A DNA stretch of 64,000 bases from Sulfuriferula nivalis (GTDB lineage Bacteria > Pseudomonadota > Gammaproteobacteria > Burkholderiales > Sulfuriferulaceae), in contig NZ_AP021881.1 of assembly GCF_009937995.1 (NCBI RefSeq), positions 1,488,001 through 1,552,000 of the forward strand. Reading direction: 5' to 3'. Both the position numbers and the translations under genes were made by a program. Positions 43,710 to 56,800 of this stretch are shown piece after piece. The stretch's first letter is position 1; each line of letters starts with the position of its first letter. The notes beneath the pieces were generated by a model. The model made no database searches. It was given only the letters and a program-made list of their open reading frames with translations, and was not told the origin of the DNA.

Positions 43710-43882
43710 TCAATACGCAATAGTCAAATAGCGCGTGATCGCAGCGTTCACAGCGGACCAACTGAGCCCACTGTGCTCAACAAGCTGCATCACCGGCATC
43801 CTCTTACGGTGCATTCTGATGACTTGTTTGCGTCTCTCGTGCAGCACTTCTCGCGCTGCTTGCGGGCATCTTCCTTTTCCAT
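43710..43882 (-). pseudogene. N-terminal fragment of an IS630-like transposase
   Basis: From ATG at 43882 the minus strand reads MEKEDARKQ, then, after a one-base shift, AREVLHERRKQVIRMHRKRM and PVMQLVEHSGLSWSAVNAAI ending in TRY. This is a helix-turn-helix N-terminus like those of IS630-type transposases. No catalytic domain follows, so only a fragment with a frameshift is left. Confidence 0.5.
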
Positions 43883-44832
43883 GCGCAATGATACGAGATT
43901 CATGGCTTAAAGTTCATGAATAATTCGTGTCGAGTCTATAGGTACCCAAAACTTTTAAGCTAAAGCCAATTATTGATAACGTCTAAAGCAACCTCTCCCT
44001 CAATTGTCACTTATCCTTGTTGCGTTCATGAAATGCCTGAGGTTAATTGTGTGAGGGTTCTCTTTTCGTATGCTAAAGCCTGGCTGTTGTGTAATAATTT
44101 TGTAAGCATTTGGTGGTAGTATGTAAGACGTATGCCATATCGCTATATGGCAATTTTTTCGTGATTAATACTGCCTTATCTATTCAATACGGTGTGTTGT
44201 GAGCCATGGCTTATTGGTACGAAGTGGCGCCCATTATTAATAACAAGACAAAATAAATGATTTCAATAATTGCTTTGATCTGCCGAACTATAAGCGATAC
44301 TCACAATTTACAACGCCTGACGACCTTGCTAATTGGTGAGGAGTGCATCTATACAGGCTATCCTGAAGCCAGCTATGCCAACCTTACTTAAATGCGCTTA
44401 CTAAAATACGCCATTAAGCAAAACACTCAATATGCGAATCATGTCGATTTTGGCATTCGCAGAGTTATTGAGCGGGTGTGCGGTGTCATAAAACCACGCT
44501 GTGGCACGGGGTATCTCGGTATTCAGGCCTGGTTTGAAATCAAGGGGGTATGTTGATGATTTTTGCTTACAACCTGAAAGGGTGTTTGCTCTCTTGACCA
44601 TATGACACCTATCAGTCGAATAAGGAATAAATAAACACAGCCCAGTAGCGCCAAAAATGGCTAAGTGGCAACCAAAACAACATCAAACTTAGCAAAATGT
44701 TGCTATTTTAGGAATTTTAATATGCAAATCCAAGGTCATTTCATTGACTCTTGGTAGATTGGGTAGTCTTAGTGCGTTTTAGTGCAAAGAACCCATTAAT
44801 ACTAACATCGGACGCTTACGGGGAATTAAAAA
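43883..44832. other. Long non-coding region upstream of the giant gene
   Basis: About 950 bases without a convincing gene. A hairpin followed by T's lies at 44134-44158. At 44432-44491 a 19-codon frame (MRIMSILAFAELLSGCAVS) looks like a lipoprotein signal but stops at once. The giant gene has a GGGG ribosome site (44820-44823). The promoter of the giant gene should be in the last 300 bases, but I cannot point to it. Confidence 0.4.
44134..44158 (+). terminator. Rho-independent terminator-like hairpin
   Basis: GCCATAT and ATATGGC form a 7-base stem with a four-base loop (cgct), followed by aatttttt. No gene is visible upstream for over 250 bases, so it may be left over from lost DNA. Confidence 0.5.
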
Positions 44833-47800
44833 ATGAGTCAACTTTTACTTGGAATACTGCGGCGGTTGCGTGGACAGAATGATGCACATCAAAACGCAAT
44901 TGCATCTGTTGTACATCAAAACTCCATACGCTTTGAATCAATTGAACCGCGGGTGTTGATGTCGGGAGATGTGGCGCTTGCGGTAAATGGTGCGATTCAT
45001 GTTCCGGGGGAGGTGAATCAGTACGCTTTCACAATTGCTTCCGATGTTAACGTAGTGTTTGACTCATTAACGAATAACTCCAATATGAACTGGAGTTTGT
45101 CAGGTCCACAGGGCACGATAGTAGATCCACGCAGCTTTACTGCTAGCGATGGTACCGGTCTTGCGGGTAGCCCTGCTATTGACCTGAGTGCGGGTAATTA
45201 TACGGTTACAGTCGACGCAAACGCTGGTGTGACTGGTAATTATGGGTTCCGTTTGCTGGACTTGCAAAAGGCACCCGGAATACTTCCAGGCACTACCGTG
45301 ACAGGTCAGCTTAGTCCTGCCAACGCGACAGATATTTATACGTTTAATGCCACCGCAGGTGATCACTTCTTTATGGATGTGGCAGGGCGTTCAGGAGGAG
45401 ATGTTAGTTGGCAGTTGCTGGATCCGTCTGGACAGCAGGTTTTCGGCCCCACAGCAATGAATTCGGCCGGCCAGAATGTTAACCTGCCCAGCCTTGCCGC
45501 CACTGGCACCTATACCTTGCTGGTGGAAGGGCAGATCGGCTCAACCGAAACGGCAAACTACAGCTTCGACGCGCAACTCCTCCCCACTGCTTATATCCCA
45601 CCCGCTGCTCCTGTTCCGACTGTCACATGGATTGGTGCCAGCGGGGCGGACTGGAATGTTGCATCAAACTGGAGTACGGGCGCTATACCTGCGTCGACAG
45701 ATAATGTATACATTGGTTTGCCTGCAGGCCAGACCGTGAGCCTGTCCAGTGGTTCGGTCACTGTAAATTCACTTAGTTGTGACTGCGATCTGGCGTTGTC
45801 TGGCGGCGCTATTTTGAACCTCGCCGATGCTTCACAGATCAATGGAAGTCTTACCTTGGATGGTGGTACGCTTGGCGGTACAGGCGCGGTCACCGTGAGT
45901 GGTGCGCTCAACGTCACCAGCACCAGCACGCTCGACGGTACAGGTGCGTTTACTACTCAGGGTACCAGTCTGATCGACATCGCGGGAGGCGTTGGTTATC
46001 TTAGTCTCAATGATGGTAAAAGCTGGATCAATCAGGGCACGATTACGGTGGGTGGAGGCAGTTATATTTCTTTTGGTAACAGCGGCAGCAATACCCTGAC
46101 TAATGGAGCAGGGGCCACGCTGAATCTCAGTAGTACTTCTGTTTTGCCTATAGCTTTTGGGGGAGGAATCGCCACACTGAACAATGCCGGTATACTGAAC
46201 CAGACTATGGCCGACAGTGCTGAAATTGACAGCAACGTTGCTTTTAACAATACCGGCACAGTTAATGTCTATGCGGGGACACTCATTTATAACAACAATT
46301 TACTCAATCAGGGTACGTTGAGTGTCGCATCCGGCGCAATTATGAATATCGGTGGTAATTTTACTAATAGTGCACAAGCGACAGTGCGTATTGGTTTGGC
46401 AGCTTCGGTAGGCATGCTGGCTGTATCCGGTACAGCCAGTCTGGATGGGGTGTTAGACATCTATCTGGACGGTGGTTTTGTGCCTGCGCCTAGCGATGTC
46501 TTTGGTGTAATGAGCTATGCCAGTCGTACAGGAAATTTTAATAACTTGCTTGTAGAGAATCCAGGCACTCAACTCAATTTCAGCATTGACACTTCCAATG
46601 CAACTATGCTTAAAGTGTCCGCAAATAATGTCATGCCGGGCGTGCAGGACATCAACGGAACGTTGTTGCAGCCGGGTGAGCAGGATGCATACCAGTTCAC
46701 GGTGAACAATCCATCGCAGTTCTTTTTCGATGGTATCAGCGGCAACCAAATTCAGTGGCAATTGACCGAAGGCGGCCAGACAGTATTTTCCAGTGAGAAC
46801 CTGACCGCGACGGATAATCCTTTTTTGAACATGAATGCTGGGACGTATCAACTGAACGTCAGTAGTAATCAAGGCGCGACTGGAAATTATGATTTTCGTA
46901 TTATGGGTGATACAGCGGCGGCTGCGCTGACGACCAACGTATTGACGACAGGGGATCTGGCGCCTGGTACACAAGCTGGATTGTATTCCTTCTCAGCTAA
47001 TGCAGGAGACCAGCTGTTCCTGCAGACAGTTGCTGCTAATCCAGACTGGAACTGGCGTATCTTCGGGCCGAATGCGCAGCTTATAACGAGCAATAATTCC
47101 TATGGCAGCAGCGGACCGATAACAGCCACTACAACGGGTACTTATTACCTCAGTATCGAGGGACAAACGAACTATTCGACAGGTGTGGTGGATGCTGCCA
47201 ATGAGCCTTATTCATTTACGCTGTTTCAGAGCACACCAACGAGTACGCCGCTGACGTTCGGGCAAACTACCCAAGCGAATCTGACACCGGGCTCGATTTC
47301 CAATTATACCTTCAACGTAACCAATCCGGGTTTTGTGAAATTCGATCAGTTGTCGTCAAATAGCTACAGTGCGAACTGGATATTACTCAATGCCGCTGGG
47401 CAGCAAGTAGCATCAGGCAACACCGCTGCCGAGCAAAATTATATGTCGGTGGTTGCGGTGCTTTCCGGAACCTATACACTGCAAATTGCAAATCCGGGCG
47501 CCAATGATGGCAGTGTGGACTTCCAGGTGCTGAATACCTCTGCATCAATGGTTACCGCTGTCCAAAGTGGGCAGAGCCTGTCGCTTGATTCAACTTCAGG
47601 CAGCAGTGAAGCTGTCTATAGCCTCAATGTGGCCGCCGCAACCAACCTTAATTTGTCAGCCAGCATCACTAGTGCAGATCCTTATGCAACCTGGCAGGTC
47701 ACCAGTGTTAATGGTCGTGTAGTGGGTAGCGGTGATCTCTCCAATGGCGGGAATATCAACGTTGCATTGCCGCAAGGCGGTCAATACTTCTTGTGGCTGG

Positions 47801-50800
47801 GTGGTTCAAATTATTACAATCAGGTGCCATTGCAAGGCAGTGTAAAGGTAACCACCTGGAATAATCAGGTCATCGCTGCAGGTCAATTATCAGGCACAAC
47901 CCCTACTGATTTGCCGGGTACGACATTGGCGCAAAATCAGACGGTTACTACGAATTTCAATGTCGCGCAATCGGGAACTTGGTTGTTCACCGTTCCGACC
48001 GCACTTTCAGGGGCACAATGGACGCTGGTAGGACCCGCTGGAGTGGTGATTCCAGCGACTGCACTGTCTGGCACTGGGGCAGCGGCTTATCTTACTGCAG
48101 GAAATTATCAACTTGTCGTTACCAGCGGTTCAACGGCTGGTGCGTTCGATATTCAGGCATTACCATTTTCTACGGCAACATCATTGGCAGATACTGTTCC
48201 GACCACGTTACCGACGCTGGCAACTGGTGCTTCAATATTATACAGCGTCAATGCGACGCCAGGAGACGGCTTTTCCGGAGTGCTGTTAGATACCGATAGT
48301 GCACCAAATGGCGAAGAATTTGCGGTCAGTGCGTTTGATGCCTATGGCAAGTTGCTGTATTCAGGGAGTACATCAAGTGTGCAGTTTACACAATCGCAGG
48401 CAACAGGACAGGTGTATCTTCTGGTTACCCGCACTGCTGCGCAGAGCACCGGTGCTACGTTTACGCTTTCGCGCACCCAGGCAACGCAGCCGGCTCTAGT
48501 TACAAGTACGCCGATTTTGGTCAATCAGGCTGTGTCAGATACCAGTGGAGGGCCTTCGCTTCCTAAGTATTCGCTGAGTTTGCCGCAGGACAGTTTGGTA
48601 TTTGTGCAATCGTCTTCGACGATTTCCAATTCCATAACATTGACTGGAGCGCTGGCAACACTTTCTGGCAGCTTGCCAGCAGCGTCATCTCAAGGCATCC
48701 CGGCACCTGCCGTGCTCGGCTGGGCACCAGCCGGAGAATATCAGCTGCAGTTTTCTGATGTCGGAAATAGTTTTCCGTTTACGGTTTATACTGGCAGCAA
48801 CGCAACGCACATCAGTTCAGGGCAGGGCGTCAATGACGAGTTTGCCACCGGTCAGTCGGTTGGCATGTACCAGATTGATGCACAGGCAGGGCAGAACTAT
48901 CAGCTTAAAGGACTTCCAGCCGCATCCAGCGGGTTGGCATATGGGATTTACGATGCGAACGGTCAATTGCTGGTTTCCGGCGACCCTTCATCCGTCAGCG
49001 GGCAGAGCTGGTCCGTTGCACAAAATGAGACCTGTTACGTCGTCGTGTACCGCGACCCGAATCAGGCAACCCAGTCCGCTGCGGTTAACTTTAGTATTGC
49101 GCCCTATGTGGCACCATCGCTGGTTGATATTGGAGCACTGAGTGCAACGCAAACAACGACAGCTACAGTTCCCGTCAGTAACAACAGTGGTCAGGTGCAG
49201 TTTGAGGTAAGCCAGTCTGGCTGGTGGACGTTACAGGCTGCCAGCTCGGTTTTGAGTGGTTCGGGATGGACGATCAACGACGCACAGCAGACTTGGGTTG
49301 CGTCAGGTCACTTGGTTTCACCTCAATCTGTTTATCTGTCGTCAGGCACCTATACGCTTGTGATGGATCAAGCAAGCGGGGATACCCAGATCAGTCTTAC
49401 ACCGATCACAATGGTTCCAGTTGCATCTGGTCAGGCATCCGATATTGGACAATTGGCCGCTGGTCAGTCTATGGCAGTGACGCTCGACTCGGTACCAATG
49501 AGCAATTTCTCGGTAGACATCGCGTCAACTTCTGGCGTGCAGGACTATAACGTCCAAGCGTTTGATCAGAATGGCAATAGCCTAGCTGTTTCGACACAAA
49601 TTAGTGCAACCACGGGCGACAATGTAGTGACATTTGCGCAAGGTTATACGGCAGGCCCTGTAACGTTATTGCTTACGGCCAACTCGATTGCGGTGACCAC
49701 TGATTTGACAGTGAATGCAACGGAAATTGCAACCCAGACAGGCGGTGTGATGCCGTCTGCACAATGGACCAGTCAAGCTGGTAGCGGGATCTATACCTAT
49801 ACGTTAAGCGTAGCCCAGACGGCCACATTTTTCCTGGATTCTGATTCGCAGAATGGATTTAATTCCTGGTTGACCAATGCAGATGGCAGCCCTGTTTTGA
49901 ATGGTGAAAATTCGCAGTGGGTATTAAACCCGGGGAATTATCTTCTTAATGTTCAGATCAATCAGACGGGGAGCAGTAATATCAGGTTAACCAGTTCCGC
50001 AGATGCCAGCGTGCTGCCATTTGGCGTTAGTCAGTCGGTGACACTGGCTGCCAATAACGTGCCTTCCTACTATAGTGTCAACCTTGCTGCAGGAGATGCC
50101 TTTACCTGGACACCGGGTACAGGTGGCACGACAGACGCAACCAGCGCCTATTCGCTATATGACGCCAACGGTAATGACGTTTATGATGGTAGCATCAATC
50201 AGGCTGGAATCTTTGTTGCGCAGCAGGCGGGTGCTTATACCGTAAAAATGCATGACAGCACTTCAATCACGACGACTGCCAATTTTACTGTAACGACAAC
50301 GCCAACCTCGCTTGCCCTCAGCGCCCTTAGTACGACGCAGACGACAGCAGTCAGCGTCCCTTACAACTATGGAGAAAGTGCACAGTTTACTGTTACCCAG
50401 CCTGGCTGGTGGACGGTGCAGGTACCAACCAATGCAAACGTACAGAGCTATTCAAACTGGTGGATTAACAATGCGCAGCAGTCTCAGATTGCTTATGGCT
50501 ATGCATCCAATCCCGAGGCTGTTTATCTTGCGGCTGGCAGCTATACTATTTCACTTGGCAGCATTGGTGGTGCAAATACGCCAGTCTTTCTTGCGCCTGC
50601 TCCAACAATTCAGGTAACGTCAGGTCAGCCAGCCGACATTGGGCAATTGTCAGCTGGTCAATCGGTAGCGATTGCGCTTGATTCAAATCCTTTAACCCAG
50701 TATTCGGTGGATATCGGATCTAGTTCCAGTGTGCATGACTATACCGTACAAGCCTATGACCAGTATGGCAACAACCTTAATGTTTCGACGCAAATAAACG

Positions 50801-53800
50801 CTACTACAGGCGACAATATTATTACCTTTGCACAGGATTATGCAGCAGGTCTAGTAAACCTCGTTTTGACAGCTAACGTTACTGCTGCAACAACTGATTT
50901 GACGGTTAATCCGACGCGGACCGATGTCGCTGTGCCTGTGGCTGCCAACGGTAGCATCACGGCCAGTCAAGCAGTCTCTCTGGCTGCAGGAACCTCGTAT
51001 AGTTACAACCTGAATGTCACTCAGACAACCACATACTTGGTGGATCCTGTACCTAATTCGAATGTATATGTAGACGGGGTAAATGGCAGCTACATCGTTG
51101 GGGGGCCAGGTTCGCTGTGGACGCTCAAGCCGGGCGACTATACGGTTAATGCCTACCTGTATTCTGGAACCGGAAACCTGAAGCTCACGGATCTGGCCAG
51201 TATTGCGCCGATTGCAACCAATGTTGCCCAGTCGATTCAGGTCGCCGCCAATGATGTGGTGTCCTACGCCAGCGTTACGCTTGCAGTAGGAGATGAACTG
51301 GCTTGGCAGCCGGGTGTGGCCAGTACGACCGGAGGATATACCTTGTTTGACGCGAACGGTAACAGCGTCTACAGTGGTGACATCAATCAGACAAGCAATT
51401 TCATCGTGCAGCAGGCAGGTACCTATTACCTCGCGATTCATAACGATGCAGCCACATCAGCAGCGGTTAATTTTACGCTGATGCAGTTGCCGGCCGCGGC
51501 ACCCTTGGCATTCAATGCCGGTTCATTGGCAAGTGCTACTTTGTCGACGCTCAGCACGGCATTTACATCCGGCAATCAGGTAGCCACCCAGACCTTTACT
51601 GTGACCCAAAGTGGGCTTTGGTCATTCCAGCCTGTCTCATCGGACGCAGGCATCAGCGGTACGCTTAGCGGTTCTTCCGGCTCGGTGGTGGCGAGCTGGC
51701 CGGATTTCTCAACTTCATTAGGGCAGAATCAGGTTGTTTATCTGCCTCCCGGGCAATATACGCTGACGCTGAACAATCGGGGTGTAACGAGTGCTTCGAC
51801 GGTGCTTGTACTGACGCCGTTCGCCTCCGCTGTACCGCTGGACAATGCTACGCCACCTGACCTGAGTGCGATGACCGTCGGCCAGCAAAGCTGGTACAGT
51901 ATCAATGTACAGAATGGCGATACGGTATCGGCTGTAATGAATGCGCAGTCCAACAGCGATTTCAATATCTCCGTATATGATACAGCTGGAAATTTGCAGG
52001 TGTCTTCAGGGCTTGCCGGTGGCAGCTTTATCAGCAGTTATGACGGAACGGCTTATGTGCTGGTTAGGCGAATAGCCAATACCGGCAATGTCGGCGGCAC
52101 CATCCTTGAACTCACTGCAGCGGCGGGACCCTCTACCGTTACATTGCCAGCAATTCAGGCCGGAGTCGCAGAAAACTGGACCGCCGAGGTGCTCAACTAC
52201 AGTTTTGCGGTGGCAAATGACGGCCTGATTGCCCTTGACTGGCAGGGCGGTAACTACCAGAACTATCAGTTGACTGGGCCTGCAGGTCTGATCAATGGGC
52301 AGGTTAGCGGTGCAATCGTGAAATGGCTGGTGGCGGGAAACTACCAGTTGTCACTGTTGAACGGCGCAGGTCCAGCACAGTTTGAAGTTGCAGACACAAC
52401 TCAGGCGACGACCGTTATTCCAGGCACACCGGTCTCAGCAAGCATGAATGCAGGTCAGCAGTACGCGCTGTTTAACGTCACGCTGGATGGGACGCAGAAT
52501 ACCTGGTTCACAGGTCTTGCTGGTGCGAGTTCTGGCGAAACATATCAGTTGTATGATCCATCGGGCAAGCTGGTTGCTTCTGGAGATCCGTCGAAAAGTA
52601 ATTTTGCTCAGCTTAACCAGATATCTGTGAGCGGGCAATACCTGCTGGTGGTATCGCGCAGTGCGGTCAATGCATCTGGCACTGCGTCACTGAATTTCAA
52701 TCTGGTACAAACGCCGACATCGTCATTGCCTTTACAGTTTGGTACGGTCACTCAGGGTGAGTTTATTAGCCAACAGTATTATGCGTGGTGGTATGGCGGA
52801 TACTATTATTCCATCAATCAAAGTCAAAATTATACGTTTACTAGCACTGGTCCTGAACATATTGCGCTGACACCGCCAGCCAGTGGTATCAGCTATCAGT
52901 TGTATGACACATTTGGCAATGTTGTCAGTCCGTTAAATCTGAATGGAAGTGGAACGAACACCTATGCTATTGGTGCTGGCAACTATACGCTCAGAGTTAA
53001 TGGCAGTTCTTCCACGGCTACGCTTCCGTATACTGTTACCGCCAGTATTGTACCGACAACCACCGTTGTAATGGTGGTCGGGGGAAGCGCGACTATCAAC
53101 TGGAGCAACGGATTGCCAGATCAGCAGATTCAGATAGCTGCACAGGCAGGAGGTGTCTATGCGCTGGTTCCATCAACGCCGCTTGTTTATGGCAATACCA
53201 TTATTTATAAAGTATTTGATTCATCTGGTAACACGGTTGCCAGTGGAGATGAAGCGAGCGGCTGGTGGAGCGTTAATCCTACCATCAAATTTACTGCGCC
53301 AACTTCGGACAACTACACTGTTCAGTTCTCTGCCCAGCAGTATTATTCTCCGTTGACGAGCGGCACGACAATATATAGCTTAGTTCAAGGTCAATCAACA
53401 ACCAATGCGCTGACGTTAGGAACAGCGGCAACGGGCACCCTGAACCAGACAGCGGACAATTCGAGTTATCAGTTTACGCTGACTAATCCAACCAGTGTGT
53501 TTTTCGATATTACCGGCGGCGCATATAACGCGACCTTGTTGCGAACCGATCAGCCTGCTACTGTTTTCAACTATAGCGGCAACCCGATTTCGAATCAGGG
53601 TGTCTACCAATTGGCAGCGGGTACCTATTCATTGAATATGGTTCCTAATCAGACTTCTCCAGGCAGTTTTAGTATTTTAACCACCCTTGTGGCAAATCTT
53701 CCTGCGCTGACGCTGGGAACGCCAGCGCAAATATCGGTCTCTCAGGCGAATCAGGCCAGCGCATTCCAGTTAACAGGCACTACAGGGCAGCAGGTGCTGA

Positions 53801-56800
53801 TCGATGCTCGTTATGGCAGCTACTATCAATACTGGGTCATGGTTGGTCCGAACGGGCAAAATGTTGCATCGGGAAATGATTACTACAATTATGACCAATC
53901 ACAAAAGGTGACCTTGCCACAGGATGGCACTTATGTTCTTTACGTATATGGAACAGGCACAGCACCCGCATCAAGTACGTTAACTGTGAGCAATTGCGTG
54001 ACTTCGGTCAATAGCATCAATCTGGGCGATCAGGTGAGTGGTACGATCGCCGGTCCTGGAGATGTTAACCAGTATCAGTTCACACTGGCACAGGACACCA
54101 CGGTATTCCTGAATCCGCAAGGTGGCACTGCCAATATTTCATTGGCAGGTGCCAATGGCGTGGTACTTAATACGAATTCAGCGACGGGTAATTTTTATAC
54201 TGAATTTCTGAAAGCAGGTGCCTACACGGTGACTGTTTCAGGTTCAGGTGCGAGTACACCCAACTTTGCATTCTCAGTTTTGTCTACGCAGGGCGCGATC
54301 GATGATGGTAGTACAGGCGCTATAGCCGGTACGACACCAGCCAATAAAGCATTGGGAATTTACCAGTTTGAGGTAACGTCTGGCGCAAGTTACAACCTGA
54401 ATTTTACTACGCCAGCTACAACTGATTATACCGATGAGTTGAGCTATACCCTGGTTGATGCTTACGGACATACGCTGGGAAGTTCAGGAACCTACTATCA
54501 GCAATCGATGAGTTTTGTTGCGCCTGCAAGCGGTCCCGTTTATCTCTTGATCAAAAACTCGGGTTCCTCAACCAGCGCTACGTCGTTCAGTGCCACCCTG
54601 ACGCAACCGATTGTTACTACCACGCAGCTAGCCTGGAACAGCCCGACGTCTGCTACGTTTGCAACTCGTCAGGATCAGTCGACTTTTAATTTTACCCAGA
54701 ATACGTCGGGCTGGATTGAGCTGCAGGGGATCACTGCGCCTTCAACAAACGTGAGTTTTTCCATTGTCGCACCTAATGGCACAGTTGTTGCTACCAAAAA
54801 CGGTTTTAACGCGACCACTGCAGGCACCTGGGATGTGTATCTTTCCGCCGGTCAGTATGCGGTGCGGATTAATGCTAATACCGACGGGGTAGTTGGAACT
54901 GCACAGTTCAGCGCTGTTCAGGTGCCAGCTACACAACAATTTGCACGCCAAGCGGGGATGTTACAAACGCTGCAAATGCCAGATGGCAGCGATACGCTCT
55001 CGTTGTGGAGCATGACAGCCCAGGCGGGAGATGCCTTCACGCTGAGTGCGCAGACTTGGTCAGGATCGGGTTCGGTGCAGGTGCTTAATCCAAATGGCGC
55101 TGTCATCGCGACTTGGAATCCATCCAGCGGCACACCGTTGAGTCTCACCTTATCACAGGCAGGTAGCTATCTGATCAGGGTGCAGCGTGATACATTGGTC
55201 AATGTAACTTCGAATGCATTCAACTTGTCGGCAACGATAGGGGTGGTAAGCACCACTACGCCTGTACCTATCGTCTCAACCTTCAGCGCAGCTGGATCTA
55301 TCACAAATGGTACCCCGCAGACTTTCCAATTTCAGCTAACTCAGGCGGGTATCTATTATGTCGATCGAAATAGCCCGCCAGATTATTATGGCAATTATTA
55401 CCAGATGCCGACTATTACTGATGCCAACGGTGTTGTGGTGTCTTCAGGTTATGACCAGCCAGTGCTACTCTCGGCAGGTGTCTATACGATTATGCTGCAG
55501 CAGACTTATAGCAGCAGCACTTACGATTTTACTGTGCAACAACTGGATAGTAATCAGTTGCCTGTGCTGAACTATGGCCAGTCGGTGACGACTGCATTGC
55601 CAAACTATGCCTCGCTTGGTTACCAGATTAATGCGACGGTCGGCGATCAGTTAAGTTTTAACGCACTGGGTGGCGCAGGCAATTATTATGGTTATCGTCC
55701 GTGGAGTCTAGTGAATCAGTATGGACAGGTACTGCAGCAGGGAACGACGGGTGTGGATGGAAACCCCTATATGGTTACCACGACCGGTCCGCTGTATCTT
55801 CTCATTCAGAATCCGACTTATTCTGGCTACGCAACTTCTGGGGCGACTTTGTCATTCGAAGTGGATCAGGGGGTAGCAACGCCGACGCCGATTACATTGG
55901 GGCAATCTGTGTCAGGCACAGTTGATGCGCAGACACAAAGCCAGAGCTATACCTTCAATATTACCCAGCCGACCAATGTTTTGTTTAATGGACAAAATGG
56001 CACAAGTGACAATACTACTTCCTGGTATCTGGCAGGCCCCAATGGGGCAGTCGCATCGAGTGGTTTTTCTAGTTATTCTGGATATGATCAACAAGTGATG
56101 ACGCTGAATCCGGGTCAATATACGATGACGGTGAAGAACAGCGGATTCGATAGCAGTAATTACGGTTTTCAGCTGACTGATCTTTCTACCCCCGCTTTGC
56201 TTAGCAATGCGCAGCAGGTTCAGGGCACATTGCAACCAATTGGCAAAGCTGATACCTATAATGTCAGTCTCAATGCTGGCGATAGCCTGTATCTGGCATT
56301 GCAGAATCTGCCGTCAAGCACTTATGCGTATGACCCAAATATCGGCAGTTATCATTATAGCTATACTGCCAACATTGAAGTGATAGACCCGAATGGTAAT
56401 GTAGTTGCTTCTGGCAATCTTGCCAATACCCAGTTGATTGCCACAATGTCCGGTAAATATACGGTCGAACTAATCAATGATTACGCCTATGATGTGCCAG
56501 TGCCCTATACGCTGACTGCGTACATTAACCCAAAAACTGCACCAAGGGTCATTGATCTTTATGCGAATACTGGGCCATCAGTCGATTTGGTGGTGCAGAA
56601 TGTCACGGTCGCCCCTGCCGTTACAGGCGGAACCATCCAGGCAGGGTCAACCATACAGGTCAACTGGAACACGATCAATATGGGCACGGCAGCAACTCAG
56701 GGCGATTTCAACGAGCGCCTGGTTGTCACCGACGCCACCACTGGCGCAGTGGTGTTGCAGGCCATCGTACCTTACACCGAGTCGACCTCAGGTCCGTTGA

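Noticed and set aside
44432-44491. Tiny lipoprotein-like gene (19 codons with LLSGC)
   Set aside because: It ends four residues after the Cys, and the frame continues after an in-frame stop; too short to support.
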